From contig CP070830.1 in the NCBI GenBank assembly GCA_020344865.1, positions 2,014,054 through 2,031,554 on the forward strand: a DNA stretch of 17,501 nt, read 5' to 3'. The DNA comes from Planctomycetota bacterium (GTDB lineage: Bacteria; Planctomycetota; Phycisphaerae; Sedimentisphaerales; Anaerobacaceae). This document shows positions 7,691-14,499 of the stretch, in pieces. Position numbers and translations under genes: made by a program. Positions within the stretch are counted from its first letter, which is position 1, and each line of letters starts with the position of its first letter. Under the pieces are notes generated by a model. It saw only the letters and a program-made list of their open reading frames with translations, had not been told where the DNA came from and made no database searches.

Positions 7691-7704
7691 AAAGAGATGA
7701 TTAT

Positions 7705-9723
7705 ATGTCTCAGTCAAACTCCTATGGGAACCTCACACAAGAACAAATAGAGATTCTTGGGAGGCAGGGTTGTTCGGCACAGGACTGGAGCCAGGTTAAA
7801 GTTGCCGACGGTTTCAATACTGCTCGTGTAAGGAACGTTCAGTTCCTCGGTCGCGTCCATGTTGGTCGGTTTACAGGCGGTATAAGACTCGCCGGGGGAC
7901 TTGAAAAACCCAGCGGCATCTACAATGCGACTATCGCCAACTGCATAATCGGTGATGATGTGTACATATCCAACATAGGCGTGCATATCGCAAATTATGA
8001 CATAGGTCCTAACGCCTGTATAGAAAACGTAGGAACAATGGTAACATGGCCGGGTGCCACGTTCGGCAACGGCGTCAAGATAGCGGTCCTGAATGAGGCG
8101 GGCGGCAGGGAGGTCATCCTATTTGATGAGCTTTCCGCCCAGTTCGCCTATCTGATGTGCGTGCACCGGTATCGACCGGTGCTGATTGAGAAGCTACTCG
8201 AGATGACTGCCAAGGAGGTTAAGAAAGCCGGTTCGGACACCGGCAAAGTAGGCGCAGGTGCACGAATATGTTCGACTCCAGAAATCGTAGATGTTAACGT
8301 CGGTCCTTATGCGGTAATGAAAGCCGCGGCTTCTCTCGTGAATGGAACCGTGCTAAGTTCCGCCGAGGCACCGAGCGTTATCGAGTCCGGTGTTGTCGCG
8401 GAGGATTTTATCATTGCCGAAAGTGCCTCGGTAACGGGTTCAGCGCATCTAAAAAAGGTATTTGTCGGGCAGGGCTGCAAGGTCGGCAGCCAGTTTTCCG
8501 CTGAAAGCTCACTTTTATTCTCCAACTGCGAAGCGTTCAACGGTGAGGCGTGTTCGATATTTGCAGGACCCTATACGGTGACCCACCACAAATCCACTTT
8601 GCTGATTGCCTGCCTTTTCAGCTTCTATAACGCCGGCAGCGGGGCCAACCAGTCCAACCATATGTACAAGCTGGGCCCCGTCCACGAAGGAAAGCTTGAG
8701 CGCGGGACGAAGGCAGGTTCGTTTTCATATATGATGTGGCCCTGCAGGGTCGGACCATTCTCGGTGGTGCTCGGCAAGCACACGCGGATTTTCGACACAT
8801 CAGACTTTCCTTTCGCCCATTTGGAGGCAGGAGCGGATGGAAAGTGCTCAATGATTCCGGGATTATACCTTGCGACCGCGGGAACTTTACGGGACGCTCA
8901 GAAGTGGCCGAATCGCGACAGACGCAAGGGCAGCAAGAAACGCGACATGATTTCTTTTGATACTTTCAGCCCCTACACAGTGGGCAAAATGGTAAGAGCC
9001 TCTTCGATCCTCATCGACATGCAAAACAGTACAGACAGGTCGGTCGAGGAAGTTTCTATAAACGGTGCGCAGATGAAACGGGTGCTGCTGCGGACGAGCC
9101 AAAAGTTCTATAGGACGGCTATAGAAATGTATCTTCTCGGGAAGATACTGGCAAGGGTTGAAAAGGCACTCAACGGCGGAATCAAGGGGATTCGTAAGGC
9201 CTTGGCGGCAGAGGCCGACGGCGTATTTAGCCGCGATTGGGTTGATATTGGCGGACAACTGATGCCGAAGCAGCGCTTGCACGATTTAACTGATGCAATA
9301 GAAGGCGGGGAGGTCACTGATTTTGCGGCGTTTTGCGGCGAGGTGGGTAAGATTTACGAGGGTTTCGAAAAAGATGAATGGGCTTGGGTCAAAGAAACTT
9401 ACAAGGAATACTTCGGTCGAGCTTTGGAGAGTCTGACAAAAGATGACCTCGCTGAGGCAGCCGAGTCTTACCGGACGACCAAAATCAGGTTTCTTAAGCA
9501 GGTTCTAATCGATGCGGAAAAGGACTTCGGCGGGCTCAGCCGTACAGGATTCGGGCAGGACGGCTCGGCGGAAGACCTTGACGAAGATTTCCGTCAGGTG
9601 CGCGGTCTGTACGATGATAATAAGTTTGTTAAAGAGACGCGCGCCAACATCAAAGCGGTCGAACAGCGTGTAGCCGAATTCAAAGAAAGAATCTCGGCCA
9701 TCTCATGGAGTAAATGGCGATAA
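7705..9723 (+). CDS. DUF4954 family protein, left-handed beta-helix (copy B)
   Basis: This 672-residue paralogue of the gene at 5173 can be aligned with it along its whole length. The start LTQEQIEILGRQGCSAQDW matches that of copy A, as do NATIANCIIGDDVYI, FGNGVKIAVLNEAGGREV, the signature GEACSIFAGPYTVTHHKST (280-298) and NQSNHMYKLGPVHEG. The final ~220 residues are helical and more diverged. The pair histidines are His294-His295. Function is unknown, and an LbH acyl- or acetyltransferase-like role is an inference from fold. The ATG at 7705 has only a weak purine-rich AAAGAGA site, but it is fixed by alignment with copy A. It lies 14 bases after the acetate kinase relic, and the acyl carrier protein relic begins 30 bases downstream. 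That arrangement is notable because LbH acyltransferases of the LpxA/LpxD type take acyl groups from ACP. Confidence 0.9.
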   Translation: MSQSNSYGNLTQEQIEILGRQGCSAQDWSQVKVADGFNTARVRNVQFLGRVHVGRFTGGIRLAGGLEKPSGIYNATIANCIIGDDVYISNIGVHIANYDIGPNACIENVGTMVTWPGATFGNGVKIAVLNEAGGREVILFDELSAQFAYLMCVHRYRPVLIEKLLEMTAKEVKKAGSDTGKVGAGARICSTPEIVDVNVGPYAVMKAAASLVNGTVLSSAEAPSVIESGVVAEDFIIAESASVTGSAHLKKVFVGQGCKVGSQFSAESSLLFSNCEAFNGEACSIFAGPYTVTHHKSTLLIACLFSFYNAGSGANQSNHMYKLGPVHEGKLERGTKAGSFSYMMWPCRVGPFSVVLGKHTRIFDTSDFPFAHLEAGADGKCSMIPGLYLATAGTLRDAQKWPNRDRRKGSKKRDMISFDTFSPYTVGKMVRASSILIDMQNSTDRSVEEVSINGAQMKRVLLRTSQKFYRTAIEMYLLGKILARVEKALNGGIKGIRKALAAEADGVFSRDWVDIGGQLMPKQRLHDLTDAIEGGEVTDFAAFCGEVGKIYEGFEKDEWAWVKETYKEYFGRALESLTKDDLAEAAESYRTTKIRFLKQVLIDAEKDFGGLSRTGFGQDGSAEDLDEDFRQVRGLYDDNKFVKETRANIKAVEQRVAEFKERISAISWSKWR

Positions 9724-9753
9724 GGATGGATATTGAAAGGATTAAAGTAAATT

Positions 9754-10008
9754 ATGGATGTTGAGCAAAGAGTGAGAAAAGTCGTTGCCAGGCAACTTAA
9801 GGTGGATGAAAAAGAAGTGAAACTTGAGTCAGACTTTGTCAGGGACTTGGGGGCCGAGTCAATTCAGAGCATCGAACTTGTTGCTTGTTTTGAGGAGGAG
9901 TTTGATATCGAAATGGATTAGCAGGCCGCTTTGGCTGTCAGAACGGTGGGCAGCGCCGTGGAGTTTATCAAAAAAACGATAGAAGAGAGTGGTGGAAAAA
10001 CTCAATAG
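9754..10008 (+). pseudogene. acyl carrier protein with internal stop codon
   Basis: The frame from the ATG at 9754 reads an acyl carrier protein: VRKVVARQLKVDEKEV, then 'DFVRDLGAESIQSIELVACF' and EEEFDIEMD, then TAG at 9919-9921. The same frame continues as QAALAVRTVGSAVEFIKKT to a TAG at 10006-10008, 84 codons in all and normal for the family. Ser36 in GAESI would carry the 4'-phosphopantetheine arm; the usual Asp before it is Glu, as in some divergent ACPs. The stop sits after helix 2, so the 55-residue product lacks helix 3 and would probably not fold. One base change would restore the frame, and the downstream half is otherwise well preserved, so the lesion is recent, a sequencing error, or read through. 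It lies between DUF4954 copy B (30 bases) and nagB (49 bases) on the same strand. Confidence 0.85.
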
Positions 10009-10057
10009 TTATGGTATCATAGTAAATTTCGAAAAGTGTTATTGAAAGGGACGCAGC

Positions 10058-10873
10058 ATGAGAATGATTATTCAGCCGGATTACGACAGAGTATCTAAAT
10101 GGGCGGCCAATTATGTCGCCAGAAGGATTAAGGGTTTCAAGCCCACGGATTCAAAGCCGTTTGTTCTTGGGCTTCCCACCGGCTCTTCGCCGCTCGGGAT
10201 GTATAAAGAGCTGATTGAGTTGAACAAAAAGGGCGTTGTTTCCTTTAAGAATGTAATAACCTTCAACATGGATGAGTATGTGAACCTACCGGAGGACCAT
10301 CCCGAAAGCTACCATTCGTTTATGTGGAACAACTTTTTCAGCCACATAGATATTCAGAAGAAAAATGTAAATATTCTCGACGGCAACGCCAAGGACCTGC
10401 GAGCCGAGTGTGAGAATTACGAAAAGAAGATGAAGGATGTTGGCGGCGTTGAATTATTTATCGGGGGCATAGGTCCCGACGGTCACGTCGCGTTTAACGA
10501 ACCCGGCTCTTCGCTGTCGTCGCTGACCAGAGAAAAGACACTCACCTATGACACAATCATAGCCAATTCGAGATTTTTTGACAACGATACCACTAAGGTC
10601 CCGAAGACCGCTTTAACGGTGGGGGTCAAAACGGTTATGGATGCCCGCGAGGTTCTAATAATTATCAACGGCCATAATAAGGCGCGGGCACTGCAAAAGG
10701 TCGTTGAAGAAGGCGTCAACCATATGTGGACGGTCAGCGCCCTTCAACTGCACCCGAAGGGCATCATAGTCTGCGATGATGCGGCGACTGCTGAACTCAA
10801 GGTCGGGACCGCCAACTATTTCAAAGACATTGAGAAGGATAATCTCGATCCTGCTACACTCTTGCAGAATTAA
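10058..10873 (+). CDS. nagB: glucosamine-6-phosphate deaminase
   Basis: NagB converts glucosamine-6-phosphate to fructose-6-phosphate and ammonia in the cytoplasm, the last step of amino-sugar breakdown. The 271 residues align without gaps to the E. coli enzyme over most of their length: FVLGLPTGSSPLGMYK (phosphate loop), FNMDEYVNLP (catalytic Asp72), 'GIGPDGHVAFNEP' (Asp141, His143, Glu148) and VNHMWTVSALQLHPK. The residues that bind the activator GlcNAc-6-phosphate in E. coli are also present (Ser151, Ser152, Arg158, Lys160 and the Tyr of ANYF), so allosteric control is likely. A GAAAGGGAC ribosome site precedes the ATG. It is the last plus-strand gene of its group, 49 bases after the ACP relic, and converges on the minus-strand catabolic operon with only 51 bases between. 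No strong terminator is visible in that gap. Confidence 0.97.
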   Translation: MRMIIQPDYDRVSKWAANYVARRIKGFKPTDSKPFVLGLPTGSSPLGMYKELIELNKKGVVSFKNVITFNMDEYVNLPEDHPESYHSFMWNNFFSHIDIQKKNVNILDGNAKDLRAECENYEKKMKDVGGVELFIGGIGPDGHVAFNEPGSSLSSLTREKTLTYDTIIANSRFFDNDTTKVPKTALTVGVKTVMDAREVLIIINGHNKARALQKVVEEGVNHMWTVSALQLHPKGIIVCDDAATAELKVGTANYFKDIEKDNLDPATLLQN

Positions 10874-10924
10874 CCATTTAACGTTGGAAGGACGTGAAAA
10901 GCGTTTGCTCGCATCGGCGGGTGT

Positions 10925-11749
10925 TTAGCCGGCAAAATCAATAAGCGCCTCGACGGCGGTTTTGATATCGCCGAGACGGTCGTCTCCAGCTTCGCGTTCT
11001 ATCGCCAAGGCACCTTCGTATTCTATCTGTTTGAGGGCCTTCAGGAATTCGGTGCCGCCGACCTGGCCGGTGCCCCAAGGGACTTCCAAGCCCCAGGTTC
11101 CCGGTGTCTGGGTGCGGAGGGCGTCTTTGATGTGAATATGTTTTATCCAGGGTGCGAGCGTTTGCACCGCTTCGATGGGACTGCCCTTGTCATACAAAAT
11201 CATATTGGCGGGGTCGAAGTTGACGGCGAGGGCAGGGTGGTTCAGCTGCTGGAGGAAGTGGCGCAGCTCGTCGGCGGTTTCCTGGCCTGTTTCCATAAGT
11301 AGCTGGATGTTTTTTTCTGCGGCCTTATCGGCAAGCATTTTGCACCTGTCGGTGAGTTTGGCGGCACTGTTCGAGTCCGCCGGGTCAAGAAAGCCGAAGT
11401 GAAGCGAGAGATATTTGACGTTAAGCTGGGCGGTGATATCTATGGCGTCGAAGACTCGTTTGCGGTTCTGGTCCCAGTACTGGTCCGGGACGATGCCGCC
11501 GGTGACCTTAATTGATTCGAGGCTGGAGTAGTCCTCCTGTGGAAAGTTAATCATTGTAGCGGTTACGGTCCAGCTTTCCTGACGGATGCGTTTTAGAAGA
11601 CTCTGACCATCGCTCGTATTTAAAATGGGTGAGACGGCAAAATGGATATGGCTCAGCTGCGTTTGGTCCGTTAGTGTACGAACCTTATCGAAGTTATTAC
11701 CGAGCGACCATGTACAAACGCCTATGTGCCAATCATTACACTTAATCAT
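10925..11749 (-). CDS. sugar phosphate isomerase/epimerase-like TIM-barrel protein
   Basis: This 274-residue protein belongs to the AP-endonuclease-2/xylose-isomerase-like TIM-barrel superfamily. The first strand is IGVCTWSLGNN. Candidate metal ligands are the Glu of LLMETGQ (about residue 153), the Asp of AVNFDPANMI, the His and Asp of HIHIKD (about 209-214) and the Glu of LAIEREAG, matching the usual E-D-H-E set. Members isomerise or epimerise sugars and sugar acids; the substrate cannot be set from sequence. Its ATG overlaps the stop of the upstream dehydrogenase gene by ATGA, so translation is probably coupled. It is the last gene of the minus-strand operon. Confidence 0.88.
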   Translation of the reverse strand: MIKCNDWHIGVCTWSLGNNFDKVRTLTDQTQLSHIHFAVSPILNTSDGQSLLKRIRQESWTVTATMINFPQEDYSSLESIKVTGGIVPDQYWDQNRKRVFDAIDITAQLNVKYLSLHFGFLDPADSNSAAKLTDRCKMLADKAAEKNIQLLMETGQETADELRHFLQQLNHPALAVNFDPANMILYDKGSPIEAVQTLAPWIKHIHIKDALRTQTPGTWGLEVPWGTGQVGGTEFLKALKQIEYEGALAIEREAGDDRLGDIKTAVEALIDFAG

Positions 11750-12765
11750 CGGATGGGGACTTCCTTTCCGCTTTGTGCCGACTCGTGCTCGGCAAGGATA
11801 AGCTTGACAGAATCACGGGACTGTGCGGGTGTAGTTATGTCAGGTACCTTTTGTCCAGAGACGGCCTTTATAAAGTGGGCAATCTCAAGCGACCAGCCAT
11901 CTCCAGCCTGAACTTCAGGAGTGAGGGCGTCTCCCTCCGGCGGGCAAATTTTAAAAGCGGGCTCGCGTGTGCAGTCGTAAATAATGGTGGCTTTTTCGAA
12001 TATTATGTTGAAACTCATTTCGAAACCAAAACTGGGACTCATGACGAAGCCACCCTCTGCGGTAATAACCTTTTGGTCGTCATAAATATACTGTGTCATG
12101 ACGTGGTCAAAGTCACCGCTCGGGCCTTTGGCGGCCCGGGAATACACTGCTTTTGGTATCCCAAAGACGTACTGCACAAAGTCCGAGTCGTGTATATGCA
12201 GGTCGAAAATCGCGCCACCGCTTCTTTTGCCGGCGAGTAACCAGTTGTCCCATGACCACGTCGGTGTAACGCTCAATCGCTGAAAGGTGGCCGCTACCAC
12301 CCTGCCGTATTCGCCTGAGTCAATAATCTCCTTGGTTCTGACGTACTCAGGCCAGAACCTTATGCAGTGACCGATTTGCAGGATTTTGCCGCTTTTCTCG
12401 GCTGCTGCAATCATCTGGTCGCACTCTTGGAGATTCAACGCCATCGGTTTTTCACACAATACGTTCAGTCCGGCCTGGAGGGCTTTTACGGTGAAATCCC
12501 TGTGCATATATGTTGGCAATGTAATGGAGACGGCGTCGAGTTTCGCGTCAGCGAGCATTTTGTCGTAATCGGAGTAGAGCTCAACGTCGGTCAAATCCAA
12601 GGGTTGTTCGGTTCCTTCAATATTGCCAGCTGTTCCAGCGGTGCCTTTAAGTTTATTTTCATCGATGTCGCAAATGACAGCTAAATTTGTGTTCTCGAGG
12701 GCTCGGTAGTTTTTGGCGTGCATATTGCCCATAAACCCAAGTCCGACTACACCAACTCTAATCAT
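11746..12765 (-). CDS. Gfo/Idh/MocA family oxidoreductase
   Basis: This is a cytoplasmic NAD(P)-dependent sugar dehydrogenase-like protein of 339 residues. The Rossmann motif GVVGLGFMGNMHAKNY is at residues 5-20, and the acidic end of strand 2 is VICDIDE. The conserved LCEKPMALN carries the family's EKP lysine near residue 104. The C-terminal domain holds GGAIFDLHIHDSDFV, with the Asp/His pair that positions substrate. There is no signal peptide, unlike the other family member at 16748. The ATG follows the stop of the isomerase gene by 11 bases and has an AGAGGTG site. The end overlaps the next isomerase start by four bases. Pairing with two isomerases suggests a short pathway that oxidises and isomerises one sugar, perhaps a 3-keto sugar route (inference). 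Confidence 0.92.
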   Translation of the reverse strand: MIRVGVVGLGFMGNMHAKNYRALENTNLAVICDIDENKLKGTAGTAGNIEGTEQPLDLTDVELYSDYDKMLADAKLDAVSITLPTYMHRDFTVKALQAGLNVLCEKPMALNLQECDQMIAAAEKSGKILQIGHCIRFWPEYVRTKEIIDSGEYGRVVAATFQRLSVTPTWSWDNWLLAGKRSGGAIFDLHIHDSDFVQYVFGIPKAVYSRAAKGPSGDFDHVMTQYIYDDQKVITAEGGFVMSPSFGFEMSFNIIFEKATIIYDCTREPAFKICPPEGDALTPEVQAGDGWSLEIAHFIKAVSGQKVPDITTPAQSRDSVKLILAEHESAQSGKEVPIR

Positions 12766-12776
12766 CTATTGCACCT

Positions 12777-13613
12777 CTATTTGAAGATTTTTTTCATTGC
12801 CTGTGCTGTTTTTTCGGGCCTGCCGGGCTGGAAGGGCAGCATTTCGGCGGTAACGTAGCCGTCATAGCCGACTTCAGCAAGGGCTTTTTTAACCGATTCG
12901 AAATCCACGTCACCTTCCAACAAATCAACAAAACCTTCCACGGTGCCAACCGAGGTCTTGAAGTCTTTGATGTGCACGCGTTTTACCCGCTCAGCAAGAA
13001 TGCGAATCCACTGGTCGGGATAGCCGGTCAGCAGGACGTTGCCCACGTCGAAGTATGCCTTGACCTTGTCGGAGCCAAAACTGTCGATGAAGTCCCGCAT
13101 CTCCAAGGGGCTCAGCAGGAACTTGTTCCAGACGTTCTCAATACATATTGCCACGCCTGTCTTTTCAGCGGGCGGCAGTATCTGCTTTACCGCTTCGCAG
13201 GCGCGCTGGTAACAGACGTCGTAGGGTATCACCTCGGCATCAGGTAAGAAGAATACGTCCACCGCTCCGGGGACAAAAAGATATGCATCTGTGCCGAGCC
13301 ATTTCGTAACCTGCAACGCTTTAGAGGTAAAGTCGACAATCTTCGCCCGAGTATCAGGGTCGTTCGCCGTGGGCGAGCAGGTCCAAGTTTCACCGCTTGC
13401 AACGCTTGAAATTTCAATACCGGTTTTCTCAGCGGCAGCGGCGATATCCTCGCACTGGGCCTGTGTGGCTTGGTGCGTCAAAACACCCTGGCTAGCAATG
13501 CAGAGCTCAATCGCGTCGAAACCGAGGTTTTTTGCTTCGGCCATGGCGTCAGCTATCGGCTTTTTAGCTTCGAGGCCTCCCTCAAACATCCAGTAACTTG
13601 CGCTGATTTTCAT
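12777..13613 (-). CDS. sugar phosphate isomerase/epimerase-like TIM-barrel protein
   Basis: This second isomerase-like barrel of 278 residues, starting MKISASYWMFEGG, is distinct from the one at 10925. Candidate metal ligands are the Glu of AICIENVWNKF (about residue 159), the Asp of KAYFDVGNVL (about 190), the His of RVHIKDFK (about 216) and the Glu of YVTAEML (about 262). Related proteins act as hexulose-6-phosphate, tagatose or ketosugar isomerases or epimerases, and the exact substrate is not predictable. The ATG has a GAGAGGA site 7 bases upstream, and a good promoter lies about 60 bases before it. It is the first gene of a three-gene unit with the dehydrogenase (11 bases downstream) and the other isomerase. 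Confidence 0.9.
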   Translation of the reverse strand: MKISASYWMFEGGLEAKKPIADAMAEAKNLGFDAIELCIASQGVLTHQATQAQCEDIAAAAEKTGIEISSVASGETWTCSPTANDPDTRAKIVDFTSKALQVTKWLGTDAYLFVPGAVDVFFLPDAEVIPYDVCYQRACEAVKQILPPAEKTGVAICIENVWNKFLLSPLEMRDFIDSFGSDKVKAYFDVGNVLLTGYPDQWIRILAERVKRVHIKDFKTSVGTVEGFVDLLEGDVDFESVKKALAEVGYDGYVTAEMLPFQPGRPEKTAQAMKKIFK

Positions 13614-13674
13614 TTTACGGTCCTCTCAGTAACTTAAACACTTTACAAGGGTCGGCAGTTTTTCAGGTGCCAAC

Positions 13675-13703
13675 AGTATAACCGGAATATGAGTAAAAAC
13701 CAA
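13675..13703 (-). promoter_or_regulatory. sigma70-type promoter for the isomerase-dehydrogenase-isomerase unit
   Basis: On the minus strand TTGGTT (13703-13698) is followed after exactly 17 bases by TATACT (13680-13675). The predicted start is near 13668, about 55 bases before the ATG at 13613. It sits in the 130-base gap after the CBM9-like gene, so the three downstream genes can be expressed apart from the symporter. Confidence 0.5.
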
Positions 13704-13743
13704 GTCAGTATTAAGGTTTTTCTCAAATTGGCTTTCGAGGTTT

Positions 13744-14448
13744 TTATTCAGTTATTCGAAAGCAGCCAAACGCGCTGGGAACGTGAAAATCGGGTTCTTC
13801 AGCGGCGGGAGCGACCCAGCTTATCCAGCGCTCCTGCAGTTTGGAGTTTGGTCCGTGATTGAAGTCAGCACGGAATATTCCCGCTTTGAGCAACCGGCCG
13901 GGGCACAAGGGCGGCAAGCCGACAGCTTCAAGGCTCCTTAAAGGAACAGACCCTTCAACTGTATAACCTTCGCTGGTAATCAAGGCGGCCGTACGTACGC
14001 CGGGTAAGTCCCAGGAGTTGTCGAACCTGCGGTAGTAAGAAGCGGCATAATCGAGGACGCGGCCAAGAGGGTCAACCTCCAAGCAGAAATACTCCTTTAA
14101 TTTATCATCACAGGCAAAAAAGATTTCCACACGGTCTTCTGCTGCTACCACAGACTCGGTATCGAACTTTTCCTGGACGACTATGTCCCGGTCATGTGCG
14201 GTGAAAGAAAAGTAAAAGTAGTTATCATTACAGAACGCACGGAATTCTGTAAAAGGGGCTGCGTTGTGTTCCCATGGAAAGGAGAAGCCTATTTCGCCCT
14301 GTGCCTTGTTCCAGATAGGCTCATTTATTTCGCCATCGACATCAATCTCGGCTTCAGGCATGTAACTAACGTCGTATGTGTGCGGACACGATGTAGAAGC
14401 GCAACCTACTGCAGCGAGCAAAAAAATCGCCATCACCAACTTAATCAC
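13744..14448 (-). CDS. CBM9-like carbohydrate-binding lipoprotein
   Basis: A secreted protein with one carbohydrate-binding module 9-like domain, probably anchored as a lipoprotein. The GTG at 14448 is preferred as start: GGGAGAG lies 8 bases upstream, and the product then opens IKLVMAIFLLAAVGC, a compact signal with lipobox AVGC. A longer frame from a TTG at 14493 would add 15 polar residues and has no good ribosome site. The mature domain begins EAEIDVDGEINEPIWNKA, the hallmark first strand of this family, and includes RVEIFFACDD and 'WISWVAP'. CBM9-like domains bind sugar ends in glycosidases and sensors; here it stands alone, about 234 residues. It follows the symporter gene by 6 bases (long start) or 51 bases (GTG start), so the two are one operon and the protein may bind sugar for uptake. 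Confidence 0.82.
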   Translation of the reverse strand: MIKLVMAIFLLAAVGCASTSCPHTYDVSYMPEAEIDVDGEINEPIWNKAQGEIGFSFPWEHNAAPFTEFRAFCNDNYFYFSFTAHDRDIVVQEKFDTESVVAAEDRVEIFFACDDKLKEYFCLEVDPLGRVLDYAASYYRRFDNSWDLPGVRTAALITSEGYTVEGSVPLRSLEAVGLPPLCPGRLLKAGIFRADFNHGPNSKLQERWISWVAPAAEEPDFHVPSAFGCFRITE

Positions 14449-14499
14449 CTGCTTAACTCTCCCGTCAACTGAGCAGCGGTTTTTCAGAAACAAGCTTTA

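Noticed and set aside
9919..9921. Recoding of TAG or TGA as sense codons to rescue the ACP and acetate kinase frames
   Set aside because: TGA, TAG and TAA all end intact genes in this window, no recoding element is visible, and the acetate kinase frame also lacks its N-terminal three quarters, so decay or error is simpler.
10874..10924. Bidirectional terminator between nagB and the convergent isomerase gene
   Set aside because: Only a 4-base CGGC/GCCG stem with a long loop and no T-run could be found.
11773..12240. Plus-strand open frame of 155 codons
   Set aside because: Lies opposite the Gfo/Idh/MocA gene, whose motifs (GVVGLGFMG, CEKP, HIHD) are unmistakable.
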